From a virus: a DNA stretch of 53,411 nt. A program made the translations under genes and the position numbers. Shown one piece after another: positions 29,024 through 38,011 of this stretch (position 1 is its first letter; every line of letters starts with the position of its first letter). The notes beneath the pieces were generated by a model. That model was not told where the DNA came from and did not search any database. It saw only the letters and a list, made by a program, of their open reading frames with translations. Location of the stretch: IMG/VR virus record IMGVR_UViG_3300034121_000706, positions 1-53,411 of that record; one strand, 5' to 3'.

Positions 29024-31203
29024 ACTGTTTGTTCTTTACTTAATTCCTGTTTCTTTGTATCTTCCTTCATTGCCGTTTTCTGCAAATCTACATTTCCTTT
29101 GTACTGCGTTTTCTGCATTTCACGTTGCGTAATAGCCTGTTGTGTCTGCTGTCCTGCTTGTTGTTGCATCTGTGTATTTGCCAACATCGCTTCTTGTTGT
29201 GCCTGTTGCATTTGCATTTGCATCGCCTGGTCTTTCTGCTCTTTCTTCTTCATTACAGATATGTAGTCAACAACCGCACCCTTCACATCTTCCTGTGACT
29301 TCATTTCTAATTCCAATGCTTCGTGTAGTGGTAAGTTATGTTGTAATCCGGCAACGATATATTTTTCAAGAACGCTACGTGGCATGATCTGATTTCTTAC
29401 TACTATCTCATGCTCATCATCCGCAATATCTTCATCAATATCTAAGAAGTCAATATACAAGTCACCAATAATATCTCGCCATCTGTCAGGGTTATTCTTC
29501 CATGATATACGGATATGCTGTGCGTGTTTGGTAAGTAGCTTACTTTCAAACATAAAGAATCCACTGTAAAATCCTTTTGATGCTTTGGCACTCTGCGCAA
29601 TAGCCATTTCAGTCACACCGTTCAACTGATTTGCGGACTGAATAACACCTTGTCGTGCATCATTCATACCGCTAATGCTTTTCATTTCATTATCAGTAAA
29701 CGACATTAGATTCATTAATCCTGCAATCGTATTTCCTAAACCGCTATCGGTAGTATTACTTGCACCACCGCCCTGTATCGGTGCGCCTTCATTCTGTTGT
29801 GAGTTGTAAAATTCAACACCATGTCCTTTTAAATAATGGAACATTGTGTTAATTGCAGACTGTCCATCACCCCATTCTTTCGGCAATCTTGATGTATCAA
29901 TTCTTGTAACGCTACCATTAGACTTTGTAATTTCTAACTGCACTTTTGTCCATAAGTAGTTAATGAAATCCTGCGTTTGCATGATGTCCATAACCATAGA
30001 CTTGCTTTGTCCGTTAATATACAAAGGTCTGTATGATGTAATTGACGTTGTAGTGTGTCCGTAATCGGTATAGAATGTTGGTTGGTTCTCAACGTTTCCG
30101 TATTCCACTAAATATTTATCAGCAATTAGTGTTGCTTTCTTTAATACATTTCTTTCCTTGCGTACCACCTTGAACGATACTGCATCTGCGTACTTACGTT
30201 TATCAACCTTTTTGGTTGCTTCCTCACCTACCAATACCTCAAATGTTTCCAATCCGTTCTCATACACCGCTTCTACACCTGCAATCTTTTCAATATCCAC
30301 CCACTCCCAAGAAGATATTAATACCCTTGCTTGTCCTGTTTCGTATGGTTCAAAGTATTTTTGGTTATCAAACTCCACATAATACTCACCATTTGAAGAT
30401 GATACGTTGTTTTTTAAGCGTTCCTTTATTTCTTCAACCGCTTCTGCCGATAATTTATATTTCTCTGTCACTTCACGTACATCTCCGTAGTACACCTCAC
30501 CAATACCTTGTGTCTTAGACAAGAAATCATCGTCATTAACATTACGTGGGTAAAAGGTATTTAACGGTTGTACCCTTGCAATTTTTGGCATACCGTTTAT
30601 AATACTTGTACGTGCATGGCACTCACCGGCAACCACCGCATCTAATAGGAACTGTAACCTAATGTATCGGTAACTCCAATATTCAACCGTATATCTTAAA
30701 CACGCTTCAATAGCACGTTCCGATATATCTTTGATGTTTTCTAATTTTTCCTGTACATCTTCATCATCTTCAACTTCACTTGCAATATTGATACCGCTTT
30801 CTTCCGCAGCCATATCCATTAAAGGCTTAATTGACATATCTGCCAATACCTTTAATTTGTAATCCATTTTACGGGTTTTTGCTTCCTTGTTTACCGCATT
30901 CGCACTCGCTTCAAATCCTAAGTCAATCAAATCACCAATAAGTGTATTCACTTTGGTTTTGATTTTATTAAGATTCATGTAAACAACTGGCGTTGTCAGC
31001 TTGTTGTCGCCAACCTGAATATCGTAACCGCTAAATAAATCTGTGAATCCTGTGTCGCCTTGTGTGCCGTGAAAGTAATCGTAACATAACGACATTTGGC
31101 TTTTTAGAATAGAGTGCCTGTCAATAGACTGCTTCATAAGCCGTCTTATCCAGTCTTTATAATAATCTTCCGTATTGATTTTTTTATCAACCTCTTGAGC
31201 CAC
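29020..31203 (-). CDS. Portal protein
   Basis: The protein has 727 residues and lies in the usual place, after the terminase and before ejection and head genes. The N-terminal region is typical of large portals of podoviruses (DWIRRLMKQSIDRHSILKSQMSLCYDYFHG). It is followed by VYMNLNKIKTKVNTLIGDLIDLGFE, then a wing/stem-like helical region near 500-600 (SDTTDSGLG-type linkers, TEMAIAQSAKASKGFYSGFF). The C-terminal 100 residues are Gln/Met-rich coiled coil (MQQAQQEAMLANTQMQQQAG). The portal forms the dodecameric channel through which DNA enters and leaves the head. Assignment rests on size, context and overall pattern. Confidence 0.75.
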   Translation of the reverse strand: MAQEVDKKINTEDYYKDWIRRLMKQSIDRHSILKSQMSLCYDYFHGTQGDTGFTDLFSGYDIQVGDNKLTTPVVYMNLNKIKTKVNTLIGDLIDLGFEASANAVNKEAKTRKMDYKLKVLADMSIKPLMDMAAEESGINIASEVEDDEDVQEKLENIKDISERAIEACLRYTVEYWSYRYIRLQFLLDAVVAGECHARTSIINGMPKIARVQPLNTFYPRNVNDDDFLSKTQGIGEVYYGDVREVTEKYKLSAEAVEEIKERLKNNVSSSNGEYYVEFDNQKYFEPYETGQARVLISSWEWVDIEKIAGVEAVYENGLETFEVLVGEEATKKVDKRKYADAVSFKVVRKERNVLKKATLIADKYLVEYGNVENQPTFYTDYGHTTTSITSYRPLYINGQSKSMVMDIMQTQDFINYLWTKVQLEITKSNGSVTRIDTSRLPKEWGDGQSAINTMFHYLKGHGVEFYNSQQNEGAPIQGGGASNTTDSGLGNTIAGLMNLMSFTDNEMKSISGMNDARQGVIQSANQLNGVTEMAIAQSAKASKGFYSGFFMFESKLLTKHAQHIRISWKNNPDRWRDIIGDLYIDFLDIDEDIADDEHEIVVRNQIMPRSVLEKYIVAGLQHNLPLHEALELEMKSQEDVKGAVVDYISVMKKKEQKDQAMQMQMQQAQQEAMLANTQMQQQAGQQTQQAITQREMQKTQYKGNVDLQKTAMKEDTKKQELSKEQTV

Positions 31204-31223
31204 TCATTAAAATTTACACTAAA

Positions 31224-31883
31224 TTAAAGCATTTTAATCTTCTGTAAGTGATAGTTTAATATATCAGTCTGTATGCTTTTGTTCAAAAGATAAAACTTCA
31301 TATCCGAAACTTCGTTAAACCTACTTATAAACATTGGTAACACATCACATGGTTCGTGGTACATATACCTGGCATCCTTGTTGTAGTAATTTTCGTCAAC
31401 TACTTCTTTTTTAACCATTTCGGCTGCATACTTTATAACTTTTTCTGCTTTTATGTAGCAAGGGTTGTTTTCTTCTCTGCCAAATGTTCGGTACTCATGT
31501 CCTATTGATTTAAGAAATCCAGACAATATGCGTGAATTGTTGCGTTCAAAGTTTCCGTGTGTTTCAATCTTTGCCAAAAGGAACGGATATGCCATGTAAT
31601 GCATCAGTGAGTATAGTAATATCTGTTTTTTAGTTAAATCTATCAGGCTGTAATTGGTTTTAGGCTTCATTATTGTCAATAACTCATCCATATTCTCCTT
31701 TATGTAATCAAATATATGGCAACTATGTTCCGCATAGGTGTACACTTTTGCGGTTTGACCAGCAAACATAGGTGTTAAACTGATAGCGTATATGGCATCT
31801 GTTATCTCATACCCATTGTCAAGTACATTCTCGTCTAAACTCGTTAGGTGCATTTTTTTCTTACTTCGTGTCTTTAGTATCAT
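31224..31883 (-). CDS. Degenerate HD-domain (YfdR-type) protein
   Basis: The ATG at 31883 (219 aa) is preferred over 31928, because it lies 4 nt after the terminase stop instead of overlapping it. Residues 25-60 (ITDAIYAISLTPMFAGQ, then VYTYAEHSCHI) and 90-104 (LYSLMHYMAYPF) follow the layout of phage HD-type phosphohydrolases, whose consensus reads A-L/S-F-x-G-H, YSVA-Q/E-HS, A-L-L-H-D-A-x-E-A. The C-terminal MFISRFNEVSD also fits that family. However, the HD Asp is Tyr (H95-Y96), and the acidic residues of the next turn are Tyr99 and Ala104. The metal site therefore looks lost. A structural or regulatory role beside portal and terminase is inferred. Confidence 0.6.
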   Translation of the reverse strand: MILKTRSKKKMHLTSLDENVLDNGYEITDAIYAISLTPMFAGQTAKVYTYAEHSCHIFDYIKENMDELLTIMKPKTNYSLIDLTKKQILLYSLMHYMAYPFLLAKIETHGNFERNNSRILSGFLKSIGHEYRTFGREENNPCYIKAEKVIKYAAEMVKKEVVDENYYNKDARYMYHEPCDVLPMFISRFNEVSDMKFYLLNKSIQTDILNYHLQKIKML

Positions 31884-31887
31884 GGTA

Positions 31888-33864
31888 TTAAGTTTTTTTA
31901 AACCTGTTGTTTTCTCTTGTAAACCCAAATAACTTCTGTACTTGCCCTGTCGGCTTAACTATATTGTCACCCAATAATCTTTTTTGGCTGTCGTGTATTA
32001 AGCATCCACCTAATGCATCCACACTATCTAATTTCTTTGTCTGTACTGTATCATCGTACCGTGTCATATCCAATACAAGATTTGGAAAGTAGATTCTGTC
32101 GGAGTAATCCTCAACGTACTGTTGTAGGAAACTTCTGCGGTGGTCTTTCCAGTATTCATCTACCTTTAAGCCATATTCTTTGAAGTCAATATTTACATCA
32201 GATGCTTTTAATGGCTTACGTTGCATCAGATGTTTGGCGTTATCTAAAAACCAAATGTGTATCGGTGACGGTTCTCGTTCCACTAATGCCTTACAGTTAT
32301 ACCAGGTGCAAATCCGTGAACAGTATTCCGCAAACGTTCTCGGATCATCAGGATTATCTATGTACTCACATACAGGTAGGTAACCCATGCGTAAATGAAT
32401 ATCCAATTTCTGTTTTAGTGTAACTGCATCTTGTAATTGTGTGAATAACTGCTCTTTCTCAAAGTCATTCATTTTGACTTTTCGCTTGAATACATACATC
32501 GCACCCTTTGAGCCAATGGTTTGCTTCTGCTGAATACCGTATGCATCCACAAATGCTATGTATATTGCCGATGTTATACTTTCACGTTGCGGTGTTTCAA
32601 TAAACTTTACCTTACCGCCTTTCTTTGGGAAGAATATTATGCTTTTTCTGTTATCATCCCAATTCAACTCACCCTCTCTCATATAATTATCATTCGATGC
32701 GAGTACCTTTGATTGGTGAAATAACTTTGTTTTATTAAATATTGATGTGCCTGTGCTTTGTAGTGCTTCTTCTGGTGTTAATGGGAACTTCTGCATTTCC
32801 TCTGCTAACTGTTGGTCGTTATTGTACTGAAATAACTTGTACCGCTTAGTCATAATCTCAAATACTGCTTTTTCAATATCCTCGTTACCATAATCGTCAA
32901 CGTGCATACCTGCGAATGCGGGAACAAACCACCGTATTAAATCTCTTGTTTCTGCCCTATCCCAAAGTTCAATGTAGTCTTGCCCGAACTTATCAAAGTC
33001 ACCTGCCACACCTGTTAGAATTGGTACACCTACCCTTGTGATACCATTTTTTCCGTTTAACGCAGGTAGCGTATTGTCAACTAACTGTAAAAGGTTTTTT
33101 GTTTTACCGGATTCATCATGCCCCCAAATCCTTGCACCATACCCCTCCAATGATTCAGGCGTTGGCGCACGGCTGACAATACGGCTGTCGTTTCCCAATA
33201 TAATTGTATTACCGTCTTTGTCTTTTGTCTTTTTACCTACGTGGTACACACCACGATTGTTCTCTATTTCTGAATATCTTAGGTAACTTGGATAACGGTA
33301 AAAATTAAACTTTACTTTCTGTTGCAGAAATGAATCACTGGCAGCTTCATCTTTTGATGTAAGTAAGGCAGTCACCTCTTTGTTTACACTAATCACGGTA
33401 TTCATTGCGTGACCTAACTCTGCTGACTTACCTAAACCTCGCTTACTCAACCATATAATTCCTTGCCCTCTGTTGTCACCAAAGTAATTACTGTTACCAT
33501 ACAGGCAACTTTCGATTAATTCAAATGTTTTATTGGTGTACTCACGGTATTCAGGTCTTATTCCACCACCACCTGCTCTATCTAAAATGCTTGTATAGTT
33601 GACATACGAATACATTGTGCCGTTAAGCGCATCGTGTCCATTCTTCCACCTGCGGAAATATTCAAGCTGACGTTCCTCACGTTCTTCTTTTGTTTTTAAA
33701 TGCAGTAGTGATTGTGGTAGCGTAATCCGTTTATGTTTAATCAGATTAGGCTTCGGCATATACCCGTGTTGTTCGAGTGTGTCCATGTACCGCTTTGTAA
33801 TGTCCTTAATGGATTCCAAAGAGTTTGGTGTGAATATCTCGTTTATAGGGTTTTTGATTATCAC
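31888..33864 (-). CDS. terL: Terminase large subunit
   Basis: The protein has 658 residues. A Walker A-like motif, LSKRGLGKS, lies at 139-147 and a Walker B motif, ARIWGHDE, at 244-251, followed by SGKT. This is the ATPase that drives DNA into the procapsid. The C-terminal region carries nuclease-type acidic motifs: FVDAYG near 437 and VDALGGCLIHD near 630, the latter typical of the last acidic position in terminase nucleases. It opens the packaging genes and precedes the portal by one gene. No small terminase was recognised; the 90-aa or 64-aa genes upstream could hold that role but show no motif. Confidence 0.9.
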   Translation of the reverse strand: MIIKNPINEIFTPNSLESIKDITKRYMDTLEQHGYMPKPNLIKHKRITLPQSLLHLKTKEEREERQLEYFRRWKNGHDALNGTMYSYVNYTSILDRAGGGGIRPEYREYTNKTFELIESCLYGNSNYFGDNRGQGIIWLSKRGLGKSAELGHAMNTVISVNKEVTALLTSKDEAASDSFLQQKVKFNFYRYPSYLRYSEIENNRGVYHVGKKTKDKDGNTIILGNDSRIVSRAPTPESLEGYGARIWGHDESGKTKNLLQLVDNTLPALNGKNGITRVGVPILTGVAGDFDKFGQDYIELWDRAETRDLIRWFVPAFAGMHVDDYGNEDIEKAVFEIMTKRYKLFQYNNDQQLAEEMQKFPLTPEEALQSTGTSIFNKTKLFHQSKVLASNDNYMREGELNWDDNRKSIIFFPKKGGKVKFIETPQRESITSAIYIAFVDAYGIQQKQTIGSKGAMYVFKRKVKMNDFEKEQLFTQLQDAVTLKQKLDIHLRMGYLPVCEYIDNPDDPRTFAEYCSRICTWYNCKALVEREPSPIHIWFLDNAKHLMQRKPLKASDVNIDFKEYGLKVDEYWKDHRRSFLQQYVEDYSDRIYFPNLVLDMTRYDDTVQTKKLDSVDALGGCLIHDSQKRLLGDNIVKPTGQVQKLFGFTRENNRFKKT

Positions 33865-33870
33865 TTATAC

Positions 33871-34065
33871 TTATTGTTTTGCTTCTTTAATCCATAAATC
33901 AATCAATGCTTTTGTCTTTTCCATGTCTTGAATAAAACACCCCTTTCTTTCGGCACGGTCTATCCGTTTTATTAAATCAAATTGATATGCGTTCCAACCA
34001 CGTTGTTGTGCAATCTTATAAAGACTACCATTGCTGTTATCGTAGTATTCGGGTGTTTTAGACAT
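33871..34065 (-). CDS. DUF3310-like small protein
   Basis: The protein has 64 residues. The pattern SLYKIAQQ...FDLIKRIDRAERKG...DMEKTKALIDLWI matches by eye the DUF3310 family (segment DLI-K-I-x-RA-x-xKG, then DLEKAKxYL), a small phage family found near nucleotide and DNA genes. Its function is unknown. It overlaps the upstream gene by 8 bp and ends 6 nt before the terminase. Confidence 0.55.
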   Translation of the reverse strand: MSKTPEYYDNSNGSLYKIAQQRGWNAYQFDLIKRIDRAERKGCFIQDMEKTKALIDLWIKEAKQ

Positions 34066-34330
34066 TCAGTTTTGCTTTCAGTTTTTTCCACCACGACTTA
34101 ATTCTGTTTTTCAGTTTCACATCTTCGGCTTTCTTTTTCTCAATGTGCATTTCACGGATTTGCTTAATCAAAGACATCAGCATTTCAAATAATTCCATGC
34201 GTGTACAGTCCTCGAAATTCTTTCCGTTTAACATCTTCTCTTTTGCCACCATCAGGCGAAAGTCATTGCGTGACATTTCAACCTGTGGTGGTGGTGTTTG
34301 CTGTTGTGGTGCTTTCTTCATCTTATCCAT
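34058..34330 (-). CDS. Small basic helical protein
   Basis: The protein has 90 residues, with a proline/glutamine-rich start (QQQTPPPQ) followed by helices (NDFRLMVAKEKMLNGKNFEDC) and a very basic C-terminus ending KLKAKLNV. A coiled-coil interaction is likely. A small-terminase role is conceivable from its place next to the large terminase, but no HTH motif is obvious. Confidence 0.5.
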   Translation of the reverse strand: MDKMKKAPQQQTPPPQVEMSRNDFRLMVAKEKMLNGKNFEDCTRMELFEMLMSLIKQIREMHIEKKKAEDVKLKNRIKSWWKKLKAKLNV

Positions 34331-34353
34331 TTTTGCTGTTGTGGATTAATAAT

Positions 34354-34464
34354 TTACTTCCAAATTAGATATACTGTGTACATAACCGCAATACCGAGTG
34401 TGCAAATAAATAGCACGTACAATAATGCAAGAGTTCCGAATAATATGGATAGTATTTTGTTCAT
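34354..34464 (-). CDS. 36-aa single-span membrane microprotein
   Basis: Read directly from the DNA because it is only 36 codons. It begins MNKILSILFGTLALLYVLFIC and ends ...YLIWK. Nearly the whole protein is one hydrophobic helix with a charged N-terminus. It lies 3 nt after the SSB-like stop and 23 nt before the 90-aa gene, so it fits the operon. It could be a small membrane or lysis-related peptide; nothing in the sequence decides this. Confidence 0.6.
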   Translation of the reverse strand: MNKILSILFGTLALLYVLFICTLGIAVMYTVYLIWK

Positions 34465-34467
34465 AGA

Positions 34468-34860
34468 TTAGAACGGAAGATCAAGACTGTCACCAGGCAA
34501 CGCTTCTTGCGTCAAACCGTTTTCATCTACCTTAGAACTGAACTGTTCCTGCGATACGGCTTCTGCTTTCTTTTCCGATTTACTTGCGTTTACGGTTTTG
34601 TAAGCGGAAATATCCGTGTACCATTTACCTTGATACTCACGGCTTTTAAATGTGTATTCAACTTCAATAAAGTCACCGACCTTATTAAATTTTGCAAAGT
34701 CGTCAACGAATTTACCGTTGTCGCCCTTTGCTGACTTTGTAAACGTACAAGATTGTGGGTATTGTCCTTCTGTTTCCTGAACGACAAACATTACGCTTTT
34801 CCACTCGCCACGTTCTGTTACTGGCATAATTGCCGTGATTTTTCCTGAAAATTTCTGCAT
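34468..34860 (-). CDS. DUF3127 single-strand-binding-like protein
   Basis: The protein has 130 residues. The pattern FSGKITAIMPV..RGEWKSVMFVVQETEGQYPQ...VEYTFKSREYQGKWYTDISAYK is that of DUF3127, a family restricted largely to Bacteroidota and thought to be an OB-fold SSB analogue. The acidic, aromatic tip ends in DSLDLPF, reminiscent of the SSB C-terminal partner-binding tip. It probably protects phage single-stranded DNA in replication or recombination. Direct binding is inferred from family. Confidence 0.7.
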   Translation of the reverse strand: MQKFSGKITAIMPVTERGEWKSVMFVVQETEGQYPQSCTFTKSAKGDNGKFVDDFAKFNKVGDFIEVEYTFKSREYQGKWYTDISAYKTVNASKSEKKAEAVSQEQFSSKVDENGLTQEALPGDSLDLPF

Positions 34861-34880
34861 TTTTTATTTGTTTAATTGTG

Positions 34881-35264
34881 TTATTTATTATTCATATAAT
34901 CGTCAATAATCTTTTTGGCATTATCAAATCCGACTGCGAATACCGCATAGTAACCAACATTCAAAAGAATATTTAGCGTCTTGTTCTGCTCTTGGATATG
35001 CTGACCTTTACTTAAACTACCGTCTTTTAAATATGGACTACTATCGGTTGATTTAAGTTCCAATATCAATCCGTGATACTCTGAATTTGGTTTTAGGATT
35101 ATCATATCAGGTATCTTGTGTACCGACCTTTGTGCTTTTAATGATGTTGCTTGTCCCATTGTTAACCTTACACCACTGGCATCGCAAGTGAATACTATAT
35201 CAGGATATTGTAGTTTCAAATAACTACTTACCGCTTTTGATAGATTTTCTTCTTTCTTTGCCAT
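34881..35264 (-). CDS. VRR-NUC-like PD-(D/E)xK nuclease
   Basis: The protein has 127 residues. The core motif P52-D53, then E69-L-K71 (IPDMIILKP, LILELKS) with Q92 near the following helix is a PD-(D/E)xK nuclease site, as in VRR-NUC and holliday-junction-type phage nucleases. The fragment CDASGVRLTMGQATSLKAQ matches the early VRR-NUC strand. It overlaps the upstream gene by 1 bp (TAATG). Its substrate, branched or host DNA, is unknown. Confidence 0.7.
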   Translation of the reverse strand: MAKKEENLSKAVSSYLKLQYPDIVFTCDASGVRLTMGQATSLKAQRSVHKIPDMIILKPNSEYHGLILELKSTDSSPYLKDGSLSKGQHIQEQNKTLNILLNVGYYAVFAVGFDNAKKIIDDYMNNK

Positions 35265-35464
35265 TAATCCAAAATTAGTTTGGCATATATCCCATTAGCG
35301 TACCCTGTTTCCTTAACCTTTGTCTTTGACAACTCACCGAAGTAACGGTACTCGCCGTCAATACAGATAGTATCGTTCTTTGCGCTTTTGGTTACAGTCT
35401 TTTTCTTGTTGTTGACGTAAACCTTGTCGCCTTCTCGCAGTAGGTATATATCTATTGATGTCAT
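35264..35464 (-). CDS. Small hypothetical protein
   Basis: The protein has 66 residues and is mostly beta (IDIYLLREGDKVYVNNKKKTVTK; FGELSKTKVKETGYANG). It overlaps the upstream gene by 4 bp (ATGA) and the downstream gene by 1 bp. Such small Bacteroidota phage proteins lie next to DNA-metabolism genes; no function can be given. Confidence 0.5.
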   Translation of the reverse strand: MTSIDIYLLREGDKVYVNNKKKTVTKSAKNDTICIDGEYRYFGELSKTKVKETGYANGIYAKLILD

Positions 35465-35904
35465 GCGGTTGTTTTTAAAGTGAGTTCTTTGCCGGTAAGC
35501 GAGTGGTACAAGTTTTGGAGTTGATGAACTGTTTTTATTTCATACCGAAAGTCATAATAAAAAACCTGTTCTGTCGGTAAATCACCACCATCATCATCTA
35601 CATCTGATTTTTGGTGTATATAAAAATCATAGAAGTTCCATTGTGTATGTATTGATTTATACTTTGAGTTAAACCCAAACTTCTCCAACCATTCTTCTGT
35701 CAAGGGAATAGGTTCTGCTTCCGATACATACATTAATCCATCCTTTGACATATTCATCGGATTAAGATTTGTTCGTATAGTTTCAAGGTGAGAAGCAAAT
35801 CCATATTCATCATTCCAATCCATATTAGATTCTATGCCAATAATGTATTGTACCTCACCAGGAATGGTTACATAGTTCCCGATTCTATAATCTCTTGCTC
35901 TCAT
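35461..35904 (-). CDS. Hypothetical protein of a Bacteroidota prophage family
   Basis: The Met5 start at 35904 (147 aa) is favoured because the family starts with M-x-x-R-D-x-R-I-G-N. Conserved-looking parts are RIGNYV, EPIPLTEEWLEKFGF near 95 and the C-terminal VHQLQNLYHSLTGKEL. I recall this combination from many Bacteroidota prophage proteins without assigned function. The neighbours are the YegP-like gene and a 66-aa gene. Confidence 0.5.
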   Translation of the reverse strand: MRARDYRIGNYVTIPGEVQYIIGIESNMDWNDEYGFASHLETIRTNLNPMNMSKDGLMYVSEAEPIPLTEEWLEKFGFNSKYKSIHTQWNFYDFYIHQKSDVDDDGGDLPTEQVFYYDFRYEIKTVHQLQNLYHSLTGKELTLKTTA

Positions 35905-35905
35905 A

Positions 35906-36118
35906 TTACAGTACAATTTCTTTTTCTACTTTGCCGGTACAATCAATCACCCGAATAACTGTTTTACTATCTACCATAAACAATCCCGCCATTGCCTTAA
36001 TGTTTTTGAGTGCGGATTGCTTTGTCTTTAATGTTTTAGTACATACCAATACCTGATTGTTCTTGCCGTGATAGGACACATAGAACTGCTTGTCTTTTGA
36101 ACGATGAATCTTTATCAT
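35906..36118 (-). CDS. YegP-like (DUF1508) protein
   Basis: The Met22 start at 36118 gives 70 residues and leaves a 11-nt gap to the previous stop; the 36181 start would overlap it by 52 bp. The repeat pattern FYVSYHGKNNQVLV...KTKQSALKNIKAMAG fits the DUF1508/YegP fold, a small beta-alpha domain of unknown role. Its phage role is not known. Confidence 0.6.
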   Translation of the reverse strand: MIKIHRSKDKQFYVSYHGKNNQVLVCTKTLKTKQSALKNIKAMAGLFMVDSKTVIRVIDCTGKVEKEIVL

Positions 36119-36129
36119 ATTATTTAGTT

Positions 36130-36834
36130 TTAGTTTGAAAATAAAGTTACTGGCTTTGCAGGTCTGTCGCCATTTTGCCAATCACTGAACTTTTTATCAC
36201 CCATTTTCTTTATAAAGTGTTTTATATTATTTCTATATAACCCCACCCTGTGATTTGGGTTTACCGCAGCCTGACTATCATCATCCCCAATATCATTGTA
36301 ACCGGCTTCAATCATTTCTTTATGGTTTGGAAATACGTCACTATGCCTATCGGTATCTCTGTTTATTAAATAATCTTCCCTGCCACCAAAAGAAAATATA
36401 GTAATAAAGTTTTCAGGTAACTCTCCGATGCTCTTAAATAACGAAACCTCTTTTGTGTAGGTATAAAATATACACTGCGGGTTGCCATTCGCAAAATTTA
36501 TCCAATCCATTGCATATTGTAAACTAAAAAAATCACCTGCATCGTGTATGCGAATATATTTGCCATCGTATTTTTTAAGTTTCAACTCATCGTTTATTGC
36601 CTTAATCCACTCATCTCTTTTATTTAACACAAATTCAAGTTTCTCAATATGCGCCTTCCTTACATTACTGAACATAAAAGTTCCGTTCTTTGCATAACAA
36701 AAGGCTGCACAAACACCGGCATTAGGACAAGTATTAAATTTAGTTCCATTGGTTAACGTTACCCAATGTGCGGGTAATGTCCATCCATAAATACCTGTCT
36801 TTTTTAAATCCTTATTTTGTGTAAACAAATTCAT
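36130..36834 (-). CDS. Gp88-family iron-sulfur-like protein
   Basis: The protein has 234 residues. It begins TGIYGWTLPAHW and then has TCPNAGVCAAFCYAKNG with cysteines at 36, 42 and 46, the recognisable start of the phage Gp88 family (often radical SAM-like). A strand with YIRIHDAGDFFS follows. It overlaps the upstream microprotein by 4 bp (ATGA). Radical SAM chemistry is not proven and the substrate is unknown. Confidence 0.75.
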   Translation of the reverse strand: MNLFTQNKDLKKTGIYGWTLPAHWVTLTNGTKFNTCPNAGVCAAFCYAKNGTFMFSNVRKAHIEKLEFVLNKRDEWIKAINDELKLKKYDGKYIRIHDAGDFFSLQYAMDWINFANGNPQCIFYTYTKEVSLFKSIGELPENFITIFSFGGREDYLINRDTDRHSDVFPNHKEMIEAGYNDIGDDDSQAAVNPNHRVGLYRNNIKHFIKKMGDKKFSDWQNGDRPAKPVTLFSN

Positions 36835-36986
36835 TCTTTAGTTTTACCATTTTTATAAACCCAACCCCATCCGTAGAACACCTTTCGTAGTCCACACCTT
36901 TCACACACCTTATCTGCCACCTGATAACTACTCAACATCTTGACTTTACGCCACCGATGCATTCCGAAGTAGCACCATATACTCAT
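36831..36986 (-). CDS. 51-aa CxxC microprotein
   Basis: Read directly from the DNA. ATG at 36986 overlaps the 145-aa stop (4 bp), and the TGA overlaps the Gp88 start (4 bp), an arrangement typical of a coupled operon gene. The protein is basic and aromatic (IWCYFGMHRWRKVK) with CERCG at 28-32 as half a zinc finger; Cys5 could be the third ligand. It probably binds nucleic acid. Confidence 0.65.
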   Translation of the reverse strand: MSIWCYFGMHRWRKVKMLSSYQVADKVCERCGLRKVFYGWGWVYKNGKTKE

Positions 36987-37420
36987 ACAAAGAACCATTT
37001 TATCCAGTTCGGAATGCGGTCAAGTTTGTTTCGCAATTCATTATTGGCTTTACCCGATATTCGTGCAACTTCACGTTGATTCATTTCATTCATAGCCAAT
37101 ACCGCATATTGGTCGGATTCAAACTTCAACACTGATTTTAAGGTTTCTATCTCACCTCTAAGTGTAGTATTCTCACGCTTATCTAATTCGTGCAATTTCT
37201 CAAATGGAAGCAAACGTTTAATTTCTGCATTCAGTTTCGTAATATGCTGATTCAACTCGCCTATCTCAACCGTATAGCCGATGTTCTTTTCGTATATCTC
37301 ATCATACGCATCCTTGTTGTTCTTCGCAATCTCCGTCTGCGTAAGTACCTCTAATTTTAAAGCTGCAATCTCTACGTCATGCACCGTTGCTTTCTGTTTT
37401 GTGTTCTTTGTCTTTATCAT
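36983..37420 (-). CDS. Coiled-coil protein
   Basis: The protein has 145 residues and is almost entirely heptad-like from residue 12 to 120 (ALKLEVLTQTEIAKNNK; ITKLNAEIKRLLPFEKL). The C-terminus is IPNWIKWFFV, which could touch a membrane. It may organise phage protein assemblies or be a spanin-like part; no signal peptide is present. The gene sits 3 nt after the 195-aa gene. Confidence 0.5.
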   Translation of the reverse strand: MIKTKNTKQKATVHDVEIAALKLEVLTQTEIAKNNKDAYDEIYEKNIGYTVEIGELNQHITKLNAEIKRLLPFEKLHELDKRENTTLRGEIETLKSVLKFESDQYAVLAMNEMNQREVARISGKANNELRNKLDRIPNWIKWFFV

Positions 37421-37423
37421 ATT

Positions 37424-38011
37424 CTATAATTTATTTACATCTACATTATCAGCAGTATTCGTTTCAACCGTTTCCTTCTCCTTAACTTCCTCAATAACAT
37501 TATCCGGTACTTCATACTCAAAAGACAACTCCTTCTCAAAGAACTTAATCTGATCGTAGGTACTCTTTATCGTTTCATCCTTAATGCTCTTTGCCGTTGC
37601 ATTATATATCTTCACCTTCTCATCGGTATCATCCACATTCTTCAAACTCTTAATAAACTCCAACTGCGCATCCAGGTAATCTTCCAATACCTGTATCGTA
37701 TCACCAATCTTCTTACGTTTATTATTGTTTATGTCACGGTGATACACCACGATAGCATCCTCAACGTCTTTATTCTTTTTATCCAATATACGCTTACCTT
37801 TCACCGTTGGCTTATCCACCCACCACAACCCATCACATAACTTCAATGCCAGTAACCGTCTATCACCATCACTACGCATCCTGAATATTCCATTACTATC
37901 CGCCACATGAACCACATATTCCATTTCAGCACTATCCAACTTTGGAAACAGCTTCGCCAAACCCACATTGAGTTCAAATACATCTTTACCTGCTTCAATA
38001 CGGACTGTCAT
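37424..38011 (-). CDS. Hypothetical protein next to the methyltransferase
   Basis: The protein has 195 residues. The N-terminal 60 residues are beta-like (VRIEAGKDVFELNVGLAKLFPKL), followed by helices (LEDYLDAQLEFIKSLKN) and an acidic, Thr-rich tail. It overlaps the methyltransferase stop by 4 bp (ATGA), so the two are coupled. It might be a DNA or methyltransferase partner; the family is not recognised. Confidence 0.5.
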   Translation of the reverse strand: MTVRIEAGKDVFELNVGLAKLFPKLDSAEMEYVVHVADSNGIFRMRSDGDRRLLALKLCDGLWWVDKPTVKGKRILDKKNKDVEDAIVVYHRDINNNKRKKIGDTIQVLEDYLDAQLEFIKSLKNVDDTDEKVKIYNATAKSIKDETIKSTYDQIKFFEKELSFEYEVPDNVIEEVKEKETVETNTADNVDVNKL

